64,000 nt of DNA. Origin: Sacculina carcini. Its lineage: Eukaryota; Arthropoda; Thecostraca; Sacculinidae. The notes beneath the pieces are model-generated. The model worked only from the letters and a program-made list of their open reading frames with translations. It did not search any database and was not told the DNA's origin. A program made the translations under genes and the position numbers. The DNA is taken from contig OU696597.1 of NCBI GenBank assembly GCA_916048095.2, positions 2,192,542 through 2,256,541 on the forward strand, written 5' to 3'. Positions within the stretch are counted from its first letter, which is position 1. Each line of letters starts with the position of its first letter. Shown here in pieces: positions 18,200 to 29,987 of the stretch.

Positions 18200-21100
18200 T
18201 CTATATATATAAAAGAGATCCTCTGTGTGTCTGTGTGTGTGTCTGTCTGTGTGTCTGTTCGACCCTCCTTGGTCCATTTTCTATCAGCTATTATTCGGCC
18301 ACCACTCAGCCTACCCGCTAACAATTTATACCATCACGTTGGAAATTTTCTTGTCTACACTTTAGATTAAATTTTAAATTTCAAAAATGAAATCAAAAAA
18401 AGTTATAGCGGTGAAAAAACAAAATGAACCCTGAAAAATGCGAAAATTGTGGTCAATGCTCTGCCATCTACTCCTCATAAACCAGAAATGGTACAGCCAA
18501 ACAGATTATACCACTGTGTAGAGAATTTTCTGTTCTACAAGATAGGTTATAATTCATATCCAAAAATAGAACATAAAAGATGTAAACATGACGAAATTTC
18601 AATCTATATTCAAAATTATATTTATACTCCACGCGTCCGATTTTCTATACTTTTTTCTCTATGTATCGAAAACTAATTATCACACAACTAAATAAATAAT
18701 ACCATCATGCTGGGAATTTTGTTTGCTACAACACGGTATAATTTTTAATTTTCCAAAGTGTATTAAAAAAAAGTTATGGCGGTGTGAAGTCAAAATGACA
18801 AAGTCAAAAATGCAAAATTAGCACTGGAAACCGTGAATGTTTTGGTAAATATTCCCCTATCTATTCCTCATAAACCATCAATGGTACAGCTATAAAAATT
18901 ATACTATTGTGTAGATAATTTTGTGTTCTACAAGAAAAGTTATAATTTATACCCACAAATGATACAAAAAATGTGTAAAATTAGCAAAATTGTCAAATAC
19001 ATCCAAAATTACACTTGATCACCGGGCGCCTAAATTAATTCATTTTTCTACCTATTTCTCAGGAACTATTTGTCACACATTAAAATAAATTATATCATCG
19101 TGCTGGGAATTGTATTTTTTAAAATGCGGTATAATTCTTAATTTTCCAAAGTGTATCTGAAGGAAGTGACGGCGGTGTAAAGTCAGAAGGACATATTGCC
19201 AATTTGACAGCTATTATGCGCACTTGCGATTACACAGGAATATACTACTGTGTAGAAAATTTTGTGTTCTACAAGAAAAGGTGTAATTTATACCCACAAA
19301 TGATACAAAAAACGTGTAAAATTGGCAAAATTCTCAAATACATCCAAAATTACACTTGAACACCGGGTGACTACAATTTATTCATTTTTATACCCATTTC
19401 TCAGGAACTATTTGTCATACATTAAAATTAATTATACCATCGTGCTAGAAATTTTGTTTCCTACAGTACGGTATAATTTTTAATTTTCCAAAGTGTATCT
19501 AAAGGAAGTTACGGCGGTGTAAAGTCAAAATGTCATGTTGCCAATTTGACAGCTATTATGCGTACTTGCGATTACACATGAATATACACTGATTAAATTT
19601 CACTGAAGTCCAATCACAATTTACGCACTTGCGATTACACAGGAATATACTACTGTGTAGAGAATTTTGTGTTCTACAAGATAAGCTATAATTTATACCC
19701 ACAAATGATACAAAAAACGTGTAAAATTGGCAAAATTCTCAAATACATCCAAAATTACACTTGAACACCGGGCGACTAAAATTAATTCATTTTTCTACTA
19801 TTTCTCAGTAACTATTTGTTACACATAAAAATAAATTATACCATCGTTCTAGAAATCTTGTCTTCTACAATACGGTATAATTTGTAATTTTCCAAAGGGT
19901 ATCTGAAGGAAGTTACGGCGGTGTAAAGTCAAAAGGACATATTGCCAATTTGACAGCTATTATGCGCACTTGCGATTACACAGGAATATACACCGATTAA
20001 ATTTCACTGAAGCCCAATCACAATTAAGAATGCATCATATTATCTCCAAGCATGGATGGTGTGGTTTTATTGCGTACAGTTTAATTAATGCTACACTCTA
20101 CTGAATATAAAGGCTTTATTGTCCTCAATAACGTTCCGCACGACGGGCGGGTAAAATGCTATTGGGAACAAAGTAAACTACTGAATTTAACTGTGTAATT
20201 TAATTGGTTTAATTTCAAGTTGCATAAGCATAAGTTGCATAAGGATATGGGTTGCAATATCATGTAATGCCAACTTATGCTGTTTTAGCGGAAGCATTAA
20301 CCTGGAATTATAGAGATGACAGAAGGCTGCATTGTTTTGATAGTGTTGTGGAAAAACATGTTTTCTAAATTGAAACATAAATTTCACATTTAGACTTTTA
20401 GATTAGCTATAACTTTCCTGTGGGTTTGTTTTTCTTTTTCAATTTGCACTAATTTTTTTATGAATTGAATATTAATTATATTTTATGAACTGTTCCGCAC
20501 GACGGGCGAATTAAATGTATCTATAAAGAGTGGGTTTAAATGATAGCGAGGTATATGATATTTTGCTAGCAGTAAATATTCTAGCGATAAAAGTAGAATA
20601 GCTCTTAAGCAAATGATTTTGGAGAATGATGTGAACCTTTAAATATATTTTGCGATCTGATGATATATGTATTAGGAATAATACGTAGCAGAATATAGAT
20701 TGCATAATATAATATCGGCTGTAATATCAAGGGCTGCATTATCGATGTAATCCAAAAAATAACAACTGTATGAATATGATGCATTAGTGGAAGCATTAAC
20801 CGGGAATTATGAGATAATATGATAATGGTGTAAAATTATATCGCATTATGCAACAAATGTGAATTTAGCTACCTTACAGTTTGGTCCCGATACTATATTG
20901 GCGGGTTGAGAGAAAAGTATTGGTGGGCCGCGTGTTTGGGACCCCTGGGGTAGATAATCTCAGTCTTCTGATTACAAATTATGATCGCATCAGTATATTT
21001 TGTGATCACAAACTAATAAGTTAAATCACCTCAGACTAGGCTGAGAGCGTTCAAGATTGAATGGTTGGGTTGGGTTGGGTAGGTTTGACTCAGGTTATAT

Positions 21101-22226
21101 TGGGTTTTAATGATAGCGGAAAATATATAAATTTTAACAATAAATATTATAGCGGTAAAAGTGAAATAGTACTTAAGCAAATGATATTGGGGAATGATGT
21201 TAAGTAATAAATATAGTTTGGAAACAGTCTGATGAAAAGATTTCATCATCTTTCATTGTTTGTTTCGTGTTTGTGTTCTGAATTATACCACACGACGGGC
21301 AGATTTATATATCAGGCGGGTTGAGGGATAATATTTGTCAAAATAAGAACAAAAATATTCACATTCAGACTTTTCTATTGGTTAAGATATTTATAGGTTA
21401 CATTTTTTGCTTTTCAATTTGTATTCATTATATTTTATGGATTTGATATGAATTTTATTGTATGAATTGTTCCGCACGACGGGTGGGTTTAAAAAAGTGT
21501 TTTAGATCATTTTTTCAAATGGTTCATTTAAAAAAGGTAATTTTTTTAAAAAATAAAAATGTTCCGCGGGCAGCAAATATAGACAATAGAACGTTCAATC
21601 TCCCCTGTAGAATTAATCCATACACAAAACCAATGGATTTGACTTCAAATATGAATTTTATTGTATGAATTGTTCCGCACGACGGGCGGGCTTAAAAAAG
21701 TGTTTCCATTTTTTAGTTCATTTTTTCAAATGGTTCATATAAAAAAGGTATTTTTAACGGGCGGGTTTTAATGCTATATATATACATAAAGAAGAAATTA
21801 TTTGTCTGTCTGTGTATGTATGCTTGAATATGAGGTGACATAATTGCGCTGGTTCATGGTTCGCTGGTTCAATGATCAGGGGCTTGAAACGCAAACGAAG
21901 CTATGGCTCATTTTTATGAAATAAAAATGTCCCGCGGGCAGCAATAAAACGTTCAATTTCACCGTATAGAATGAATTCCTATACAAAACTAATGGATTTG
22001 ACTTCAAGAACCAGAACGGATGGTGTTCGAGTTCTGAATTATTCCTCACGTCGGGCGGGTTTAAATATGAGGCGGGTTGAGTGAAAATATTTTGTCAAAA
22101 TAAAATTAAAAATAATGAAATTTATACTTTTTAATTGATTAAGGTCTTCATGAGTTCGCCTTATTTATTTTTAATTTGCAATATTTTTATGAATTGCTCC
22201 GCACAACGGGCGGGTTTTAATGCTAG
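18200..22226 (+). mobile_element. Non-autonomous Helitron-like cluster, plus orientation
   Basis: The 5' end follows an A and reads TCTATATATATAAAAGAG. The 3' end reads ACAACGGGCGGGTTTTAATG, then CTAG at 22223-22226, followed by T. This fits Helitron rules: 5' TC, 3' CTRR, insertion between A and T, no target duplication. The paralogous unoccupied site at 25.92 kb fixes both ends. Inside are about five tandem copies of a 340-400-bp unit (18.33-20.03 kb) and several internal CCGCACGACGGGCGGG 3'-end-like motifs (20.13, 20.49, 21.28, 21.47, 21.67, 21.76, 22.04 and 22.20 kb), so elements are nested or arrayed. No Rep/helicase gene is present; a partner must supply it. Confidence 0.75.
18330..20030. 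repeat. Internal 340-400-bp tandem units of the Helitron-like element
   Basis: Each unit carries a TACCATCNTGCTGGGAATTTTG-type block (about 18335, 18702, 19093, 19437, 19837), a GTTACGGCGGTGTAAAGTCAAAA block, and a TGTGTAGAAAATTTTGTGTTCTACAAG block. Units are diverged from one another yet clearly alignable. The same series, reverse-complemented, makes up 54.8-56.4 and 57.3-58.9 kb. Confidence 0.85.
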
Positions 22227-22366
22227 TCATACTATAAGGAAGCTTGTTCTTTTAAATTAAATTTGGCAGACGGAATTTTTGTGCTCTGAAATAGCTGTTT
22301 CTGTTAAGACCACCATGGGAAATATGATTATTATTTTGTATTATAATATGGGCTTAATTGTCTGTA
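22227..22366. repeat. Duplicated segment, right half of locus 1 (paralogue at 25.92-26.05 kb)
   Basis: Begins TCATACTATAAGGAAGCTTG and continues through TTTGGCAGACGGAATTTT and GGCTTAATTGTC. The paralogue reads on without the 4.03-kb insert. Locus 1 then holds about 420 extra bases (22367-22786) before the homology resumes at CACGACAGCTACGG. Confidence 0.85.
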
Positions 22367-22377
22367 ATTGCATGAAC

Positions 22378-22560
22378 ATGTGTGTGCTTGTGTGGGTCGT
22401 GTGGTGTCGTATATTGTGAGTCATACACATGTGTGTATGTATGTGCTTATTTGCTGACCTGTTATGCGGAATGTTCGATTGGCATGTGTGTGTGTGTGCG
22501 CGCGTATGTATGTGTGTATATGTGTGCGCGACTACGTGTGTGTGTTTGTACAATATGCTG
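22378..22560. repeat. (TG)n-rich microsatellite
   Basis: Degenerate TG/TATG run with GTGCGCGC interruptions. Confidence 0.85.
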
Positions 22561-23033
22561 ACAATATTGTGTTTGTGGACTCCGGTGCGGCGGCACTGAA
22601 GCAGCCGGAAGCCTGGTAGAAGGGTGGCAGTGCTGATGTGAGTGTATCGCAGGGTTACAGGGTTGCTGGTGGTGTATGTTGTGGCGAGCGCAGGAGATGG
22701 AGAGTTGAACTGGTGTGATGTTGTGACATTTATTTCCCTTGTGTTTTCAACCTTACGTTGCCAATTTGTGTTTTTTTTACAACCACACGACAGCTACGGT
22801 ATCACTGAAATTGTAATTGTCGTCACAAGTCAACAAGTGAGTGTTATTTTTGGCAGTGATTGTGTGTCGTGTCGCAGTTGACAATGTGCAATATTTGACG
22901 TCAATCATCCTTATACATATATATCTTTATGCCTGTGTTTGTGTGCATATTTGTAGTTGTGCGGCGGTTTGTCCAGTTGTACGTTTTCGGAGACAACGTT
23001 TAGTACAAGCACGGTGGTGGTTAGCTGGCCTGA
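22561..23033. other. Moderately complex sequence, partly duplicated at 26.05-26.17 kb
   Basis: 22561-22786 is GC-richer and unique in the window. 22787-22907 is homologous to 26049-26168 and includes the acceptor-like GTGTCGTGTCGCAG. No gene is recognised. Confidence 0.4.
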
Positions 23034-23447
23034 CACACAGAACCATCGAACCACACCACTTCTCTGCTTAAAACACTGGCCGGTCTGTGACCACGCTTGT
23101 GTGTCAGTGTATGTGTTTTTATGTGTGTGTTATCACCGAGTTGTTTCCGTAGAAATGAGTCATAGACTCGTGGCTCCTGCCTTCCAGAGATCATATTTGT
23201 GTTTATCATTTGTTTTGTGTTTGGTTGACAATTTCATCTGACAGTTTGTTCCAATCGTCTATCGTCTTGTTTGAAAGGCTATATTTTTGCATATCCATGT
23301 TGATTTTGCATTTTGGAGATAGCAACTATTATACCTATTTTACTATAAGTACGTGTGTATATGTATATGTGTATTTGCTGTATTGATTGGTTCGTATATG
23401 TGTGTGTGCTTGAACAAACATGTTTGTGTGTGTGTGTCGCATCAGAG
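23034..23447. repeat. Duplicated segment without the hAT insert (paralogue at 28.62-30.30 kb)
   Basis: High similarity to 28622-28722 joined to 29988-30302, including CTTAAAACACTGGCCGGTCT and CTCGTGGCTCCTGCCTTCC. Here GTTATCAC (at about 23129-23136) occurs once, unoccupied. Similarity ends at CGCATCAG, after which a Gypsy pseudogene follows here and an open frame follows at 30303. Confidence 0.85.
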
Positions 23448-23887
23448 AGAAGACTGAGAGGCGCTCCGTACACCAGCTCGGCCGGCGACGTATGCAGGTC
23501 GGCCTTGTCGCTCGTGCGTACACCGAGAAGAACCGCGGGCAATGTGCTCGTCCACTTGGTTTTTTGATGCGCACGGAGACCCGCCTTGAGCTGCCGGTGA
23601 AAGCGCTCCACTAGACCGTTGCTGGCCGCATGGTAGCTGTTCATAGTCGAGTGTTTGCAGCCCAGGACGTCGAAGAGTTGTCGCCATTGAGCGCTGGTGA
23701 ACTGCGCTCCTCTGTCGGTTGTGACGATATCCGGCACTCGGAAACACGCGATCCAGCTGGAGACGAAAGCGTCGCACACTGTTTCGGCTCCAACATCGGG
23801 TATCGGCGTCGCTCCTGCCCATCTGGTATAACGATATATACATGTGAATATGTTTAGGTGACCATTCGACGGCGGCAGCGGACTCAC
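23335..23887 (-). pseudogene. Gypsy integrase core, longest open part of the broken element
   Basis: A 202-codon frame (23279-23887) with RYTRWAGATPIPDVGAETV, IVTTDRGAQFTSAQWRQL, NGLVERFHRQLKAGLRAH and TSPAELVYG. The second Asp and the Glu of the D,D-35-E triad are visible; the first Asp region lies at the frame break near 23870. The last 40 codons run into a (TG)n tract of the host segment, so the natural C-terminus is lost. Confidence 0.75.
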
Positions 23888-25530
23888 GAAGTCGGCATGT
23901 ACATGCTGGAAACACTCGCTGGGCAGTTTGAACTAGGCTGGCGGAGTGCGGATAAGCCGGTGCACCTTCGTCCTCTGCCGGGGTTTGCACGCTCGTGTCC
24001 ATCGTGCAATGTCGCGGTGCATGTCTGGCCACATACAGCCGAGCGTGATGAGATCGTGTGTCGCTGGAACGCCGGGGTGAGGGATGTTATGCCAGAGATC
24101 GAAGCATCGAGCCGTAGTGCAGTTGGTATCACTGGGCGTGACCTCCCGTCGTCTCATCGCGGAGCAGTTTTACACCGCTGGGCAGCTTAATGTGGCGGAG
24201 CTGCAGCGAGTGTGGCTGGTCAACGAAAGCCGTTAGCTCAGTGTCAGCCTGCTGCACGTCTGCCAGAACATCTCAGTCGTGCAGCGGCGGGTGCGACACC
24301 TGCAGCATGTTGACGACGCGAGACATTGTGTCGGCGACAACATTCTCGGCTCCAGGCACATGACGCACATCCGTAGTAAATTGAGCCACAAAGTCGAGGT
24401 GGCGAACTTCACGGGGCGAGTAGCGATCAGGTGGTGAGTTGACCGCTCCCACCAGTGGTCCGTGAAGACGACGAAATGCCGGTCCTCCACAGAGTAGCGG
24501 AACCAGCGGATGGTCAGGTACACCGCAAGCAGCTCGCGACCGAAGGCGCTGTAACGGAGTTCAGCAGGGCGCAGCGCTTTGGAGGAAAAGCACAGCGGCT
24601 GCCACTGCTGGTCGACGAACTGCTGCAGTACGGCGCCGACGGCTGTGTCTGAGGCATCAACCTGAAGACTGATGGGAGCCTACTTGACGGGGTAAGCCAG
24701 GCGAACAGCGTTGGTCTTCTGCAGTTTCGCTGCGGAGAATGTGTCTTCTGCTTGCGTCGTCCACTTGACCGGCAGACGAAACCGCTTTCCTGTGGAAAGG
24801 AGCAGTGCATGTAGCGGCTAGAGTTGAGATGCAGCTGCTGGCAGGAACCGGTGATAGAATGTTAGCATGCCGAGGAAGGGCGTAGCTGAGCTTGCGTCTG
24901 CGGCGTCTCGCGGATGCTAGTTTCCCGGCTGGGCCTGGGACCTGTGCAGTGCTCTGCATCACTGCCGGAGCGACGGGAGTACCAACAGATGTTCCCGGTG
25001 TCGGCGCGCGTTACTTCGACCGGTCGGTGATTCCGCGAGCGGGAGCGAGATCGCGATCGTGGCTTGACGGGAGATGGGCGCCGAAACTCAGACAGATGGA
25101 GCCCGCTGTGACCTGTGTGTCGGTCAGCGGCTCGAGACAGCTAGAGCGCCCTCACCAGACTGGCAACGGTTGCTACTAAAGTGCTTATATTTTCTCCATC
25201 GGCGGCTGCATTGGCGGCTGGCGTGTCGCGCGGTAGAGTTGACCCATCTCCGGAGGCGAGGACACTCACTGGCCATGCACTAGATGACTGCTGAGCAGAG
25301 GCGGCGACGAACTGGTCAGCCGCGAGCGCCAGGTCGTCCAGCTGGGTGTCCTCCGACAACAGCGACAGGGCCACCGGCAGGTACTGAGGCAGGCGCTACA
25401 GGAAAATAGTCCGCAGCAGGTCAGTGTCGCTCGAGTCCATACTGTCTTCGGACACTGCAATAATGGAAGATGACAGTGATGCCATGGTAACCCCTGCGCT
25501 ACACTCATTTTGTCATGACACATTAACATA
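23442..25530 (-). pseudogene. Gypsy retrotransposon pol/gag, internally deleted and frameshifted
   Basis: Minus strand order: gag C-terminal part (ALSLLSEDTQLDDLALAADQ near 25360, then NICWYSRRSG near 25000), a jump to the end of RT (LGMLTFYHRFLPAAASQL, about 24870-24820), RNase H (VDASDTAVGAVLQQF near 24660, VVFTDHW near 24460), integrase zinc region (HPGVPATHDLI with CMWPDM, 24080-24030), and integrase core with TDRGAQF (about 23720) and NGLVERFHRQLK (about 23620). Protease and most of RT are absent. Frames change at least four times. Strong coding-type GC (about 60%) contrasts with the flanks. A dead copy of a Gypsy/Metaviridae element. Confidence 0.8.
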
Positions 25531-25741
25531 ATACACTGGATACAAACTCAACGGAAGATACAACAATGTACAAGCAAAACAAGTGACGCACCATTAAAAG
25601 AGTTTGCAATAATAATTACAAGAGTAACACCGGCGCAATACATGCTATACATATTAAACAACAAAAACAATGTATATGTACGTCAACCTCACCGCCACCT
25701 ATCGGCAGAATTTTCGTCTACACTGGCTGCCGCTACAACCC
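25531..25741. other. Short AT-rich stretch, no gene seen
   Basis: It could be the leader/LTR side of the Gypsy remnant, but no LTR pair is visible. Confidence 0.3.
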
Positions 25742-26170
25742 TTCATGCCTGAAATACTAGGTTTTTAGTAGCTCGGTCCAATAAACCCACCCTAAACGTT
25801 ACTCCTTATATATTAAATACTTATATATTGAACAAAACCCGCCTTGCTCATCATTTAATATACCTTTTTACCAAGTAATTTCATATATTTGTATTTTATT
25901 AACATTTATATAAATAATACTATCAGAAAACTTGTTATTTTAAATAAAATTTGGCAGACGGAATTTTGTGCTCTGAAATAGCTGTTTCTGTTAAGGCCAC
26001 CATGGAAAATATGGAGTATTATTTTGTATTATAATATGGTCTTAATTGTCACGACAGCTACGGTATCACTGAAATTGTAATTGTTGTCACAAGTCAACAA
26101 GTGAGTGTTATTTTTGGCAGTGATTGTGTGTCGTGTCGCAGTTGACAATGTGCAATATTTGACGTCAAAC
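25742..26170. repeat. Duplicated segment, unoccupied Helitron site (locus 2)
   Basis: Collinear with 17990-18199 plus 22227-22366 plus 22787-22907. At about 25918 the sequence passes directly from TATATAAA to TAATACTATCAG, where locus 1 holds the 4.03-kb Helitron-like insert. Confidence 0.85.
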
Positions 26171-26276
26171 AGCTACACACTGATTCAACTGGTGCTGTGT
26201 AACTTGTACTCGTTCCAGCACACTGTCGCCGCGCCACACGTCTCTGTTGAGAAAACTCCTGATTACATCGACATTG
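26142..26276 (+). CDS. Candidate exon, product unknown
   Basis: The acceptor-like GTGTCGTGTCGCAG ends at 26141. The open frame reads VDNVQYLTSNSYTLIQL, LCNLYSFQHTVAAPHVSV, EKTPDYIDIG up to a strong donor G|GTATGTATG at 26277. A second acceptor-like TCGTTCCAG ends at 26218 and would shorten the exon to 58 bases. The paralogous segment near 22.9 kb keeps the first 25 bases, then diverges, so any gene is complete in only one locus. No domain is recognised. Confidence 0.3.
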
Positions 26277-27640
26277 GTATGTATGCGTGTCTGTCACTGT
26301 GTGTTTTTGTTCTTTATTGTGTCCATATCTACTATGGTTTTATTTTCCGTATATTTATACGTTTCACAAATGTATTTTCGATATTTAAGTCAATTAGTAG
26401 TTTCAAAGTGCTATTTTTATTTCAGTGGTTCTCAACTCCCTTGTTGCGACTAAATTTTGTGTTACGAAGTTATTCTATTGAGTCGCTAAGCGTTCGTGGA
26501 AAATATATATATATATTATCCCTCTGTTTAATAAACATACTGATTTTTATCACTAAATCTTATTACAGCCTTAATTATTATGTATATATTACTAGTTATC
26601 ATAAGATCTGATAGTTTCCTAATTTTGTCTGCATGTGTGTATGTGTATATATGTTTCATGTGTGTTTTCTGGTAGTGTTTGTTTGTTTCCCATTATATGA
26701 TGTCTGTGTGTTGTGTTCAGTTCTTATGTGTGTGTGTGTTGTGGTGTGTTCTTTGTCAGCTTGTTTGAATGTTTGTGCTTGTGTGTCTGCTGTGCTGTAT
26801 ATGTTGTCTTGTCTGTATGCAAGAATGTATGTGTTTCGCTTCGATCTATCGAGGCGAAATTTATTTTATTGTGGGTTGCGTATATGTATGCATATATGTA
26901 TATATGCGTATATGTATGCATATATGTATGCATATGCGTTCATATTTGTATGCATGCGCGTGTGTATGCATGTGCATGCTCTTGGAAGAGTGTTTGCACA
27001 TCGTTGTATGCGCGTATGCACTTTGTGTACACGGATACGCGTGCCCGTGTGTATGTACGTCTGCACTTGTGTGCACGGGGATGCGTGCCTGTATGTATGC
27101 GCGTATGTATGCTTCTTGTAAGATGACTCTTTGTCTCGATCGGGTGTGAATGACCTCGAGGCAAAGTGAACCAGTGGTAGCCATTGTGTATAATGTGTAG
27201 CGCTCAGTACTCGGTGTGTATGCTCAGCTCGTGCTGAACGATTCTGTTTCTCGGCTAAGCCGAAAGATTGGCGACGCTCGGAACGCGTGAGTGCATGTCA
27301 ATAATATTATATGTTTTTCTTTTGTTTCTACTTGCTGCTAGCATGTAACGTTCTGGATCGTGGATATTTATTATTGTATAAACAGAAATACGTTGTGTGT
27401 GTCTATTTTTGTATTTTGCACGCAGGTTTAAACCTTCTACCTTCTACCTCCTACGTTCTTCCTCCTCACTCTGCCCGTTGTTGGATGTCGAGGATAATTT
27501 CCTTCGTCTGATTTGCTTCGTCTGATTTCACATGCACGTGTGTGTATGTATGTGGAGCAAGTCAATAAAGGTTGAAACCCCGAGTCTCTAGCGCCAATAT
27601 GCTGGACGCTTGAAAGCGTCAGTTCTACACGCGCGGAGCG
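26277..27640. other. AT-rich and TG/ATGCATATG-rich stretch, no gene
   Basis: At 26425 CAGTGGTTCTCAACTCCC resembles a hAT end, with no partner found. 26630-27115 is a degenerate TATG/TGTG/GCATATGTAT repeat, giving long Cys/Met/Tyr frames on the plus strand and His/Thr/Tyr frames on the minus strand that are artefacts. 27140-27310 has short complex sequence. Confidence 0.5.
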
Positions 27641-27759
27641 TGACAGTATGGCTGAATGCTGCGTGTTCAATATGTATATGTGTGTTTGGTGTGCTTTTGT
27701 GATTATGTATTTGTGCGTATGTAATTGTGCATGTGTGTTTGTGCTTGTGTTAGTGTGTG

Positions 27760-28345
27760 TGAGTGAGAGAGGGTGTGTGTTCTTCACTGCCCTCATAATT
27801 ACTTTAAATATTTTTTCTATATGTTTATCCGGCCATATGTCTTCACTCACGGTGACTCCTAAATCATTTTCCTCATTCACCTTTTTCAATATATGCTCTC
27901 CTAATTTATATGTTACAGATGGTCTATTCCTACTTTTCCCTACCTCCATTACCCGACATGTTTATTCATTAAAGCTAATACCCCAGTCCACACTCCATTT
28001 AAACACTGTCTATGTCTCTTTGAATCTCTTCACCGCTTTGCTCATCTGCAATTATTTTCAACATTTTTGCATCGTCCGCAAACATGTTCATATTACACAT
28101 TCATATTCATATTCATATTACAGTATGAGTATCACCGGTCCAAGCACTGAGTCTTAGGGAAGCCCACTTGTAACCTCTCTCCATGTTGATTTGCGTTTCT
28201 TCACAATTGTCCTCATTGTGCGCCTACACAAATATCCTCTCATCCATTCAAGCAGCTTTCCATGCATCTCCTTCTTGCTGTATCTTCCATATCAGCTTAC
28301 CATGTGGGACCTTATCAAACGCTTTCCTCAAGTCAAATGCTGATT
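27760..28345 (-). pseudogene. CR1-like LINE reverse transcriptase fragment, badly broken
   Basis: Reading minus from 28345: FDLRKAFDKVPHGKLIWKIQ, then across frames WMRGYLCRRTMRTIVKK, VLGPVI and NMFADDAKM (the catalytic ADD, about 28088-28062), then VMEVGKSRNRPSVTYKLGE and KVNEENDLGVTVSEDIWPDKH to about 27800. These are consecutive RT blocks of CR1/Jockey-type LINEs. Frameshifts and stops occur throughout. The end near 27790 passes into a TG-rich tract. Confidence 0.75.
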
Positions 28346-28445
28346 CATTACCTATGTGTGTGTGTTTTCTGTACTGCGTTTGGGGTTAAGATAGTTTGGG
28401 TGGTTAAATTCGATCAATTTGATGTTACCTCTGCGAGTGGATGAA

Positions 28446-28621
28446 GTTTTGGTCCGTGACTAAAACGTCAGTCAGAACATTTGTTATTGTTTGATAAAAA
28501 TGTCAAATTTGCAATAAAAACGCCAATTTTGCTAGTGCACCAGTGTTCTCATTTTGTCATCATTCGCCAAGTCCCGCATCTTTCTCTTAGTTCTTCTCAA
28601 CAATCCAGCGGAGAAATAATC
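28446..28621. other. Short unassigned stretch
   Basis: No gene or repeat recognised before the duplicated segment begins at about 28622. Confidence 0.3.
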
Positions 28622-28722
28622 CACAGAACCATCGAGCCACACCACTTCTCTGCTTAAAACACTGGCCGGTCTGTGACCACGCTTGTGTGTCAGTGTATGT
28701 GTGTTTATGTATGTGTTATCAC

Positions 28723-29987
28723 TAGGGCTGCCAAAAGTTAATAAAGTTACTTTTTCACCTAAAGGTCACTTTTTCATAAGCTACCTAAAACTGCATGAAA
28801 AAGTTGTGTACGATAATTATTTAAAAAGTTATTAGGTTACCAAAAGTTACTTTTTCATCGTTAGGTTACTTTTTTTGCTTTTAGGTTACTTTTTTATCGT
28901 CAGGTTACCTTTTGTTACTTTTCTGGTTATTAGGTAAGTTTACCACGAAGTTTGGTGACTTTTTGCAGATAAGAGGCACAAAAACTGTATATATGAGGAT
29001 AAAATAGGAAAAGAGATGGAATATAAGGTCTGAAGATCAAGAAATGTCAAAGTTGCTGCTGTTAGGATTTAGCAATTGATATGCACCTTAATATCTGTGC
29101 TACTCGATATTTATACGTTTTTCGGTACACAGGATAGCGTCATTCCATTTTAGGAAATGTCCACGAACCGAAGGGTGTCGTGAGATGTATGGAGCGTGGT
29201 ATAGTACGATGTGTGAGCTCTCTATACCAGATACTGCACTGTAGCACTTGACAGTACGCATTTACTTGAACAGGAATTAACACGTGATTTTCAGGGCGTG
29301 ATATAGCGCCATTTTCCCACGTTTGACATTTATAAGACAGTGAGCACAGGCTGCTACATATGCTTGTAGTGTTTAGGCTCACACTAAAATGCAAGCTGTA
29401 GTACGTTCTATTTGATAACAAGTTTCATTGAAAGAATATAAAGAACATTATTGCGACCATTACTAAAAATAATTACATTAGCAAGTAGTGTATTTCGCAT
29501 TTGTATTAGCTTTCCACTTTAAATTGCATTTTGATGGTTATGCTCCTTTTTGCGATGTTAGCCGAATAATATTAAGAGAATTTTGGTGGTTTGTTGTAAA
29601 AATGGTACCAGATCGGAGAGAGGATAGAAAAATAGTACCAACTCGGAAAGAGGATAGAAAAGAAGGACTGGTGTATTTTCTTCCTTCAGAACTGCAAACA
29701 GAAGTTGACCTTTTTTGAAGGTTATTTTTACGAAGGTTAGGTTATTTTAGCTTACTTTTTATAGGTTATTAGGTTACTTTTTATGTTCACAAACAAACAA
29801 CAAACAAACCGTGTATTTGATATAGCGCACTAATCAGCAAAGGCGTGATAAACATGTGATAAAGCGATGCAAAAGTAATAATAACATTACAACTCATAGG
29901 TTATTTTAGGTTACTTTTTTAGGTTACTTTTTCTCGAAAATAAAGTTACTTTTTTCTGGTTTTTAGGTTACTTTTTTGACAGCCCTA
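28723..29987. mobile_element. Non-autonomous hAT-type transposon with perfect 8-bp target duplication
   Basis: Ends: TAGGGCTGCCAAAAGTTA on the left and TTTTTTGACAGCCCTA on the right (reverse complement TAGGGCTGTCAAAAAA). GTTATCAC flanks both sides (28715-28722 and 29988-29995). The paralogous site at about 23129-23136 has a single GTTATCAC and no insert, which proves the boundaries. Both subterminal regions hold many AGGTTACTTTTT repeats (28760-28930, 29710-29970), probably transposase-binding sites. Short internal frames show no transposase motif, so it depends on another element. Confidence 0.9.

Noticed and set aside
26605..27184. Overlapping long frames on both strands (Met/Cys/Tyr plus, His/Thr/Tyr minus)
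   Set aside because: Degenerate TATG/TGTG repeat; opposite-strand openness is a repeat property.
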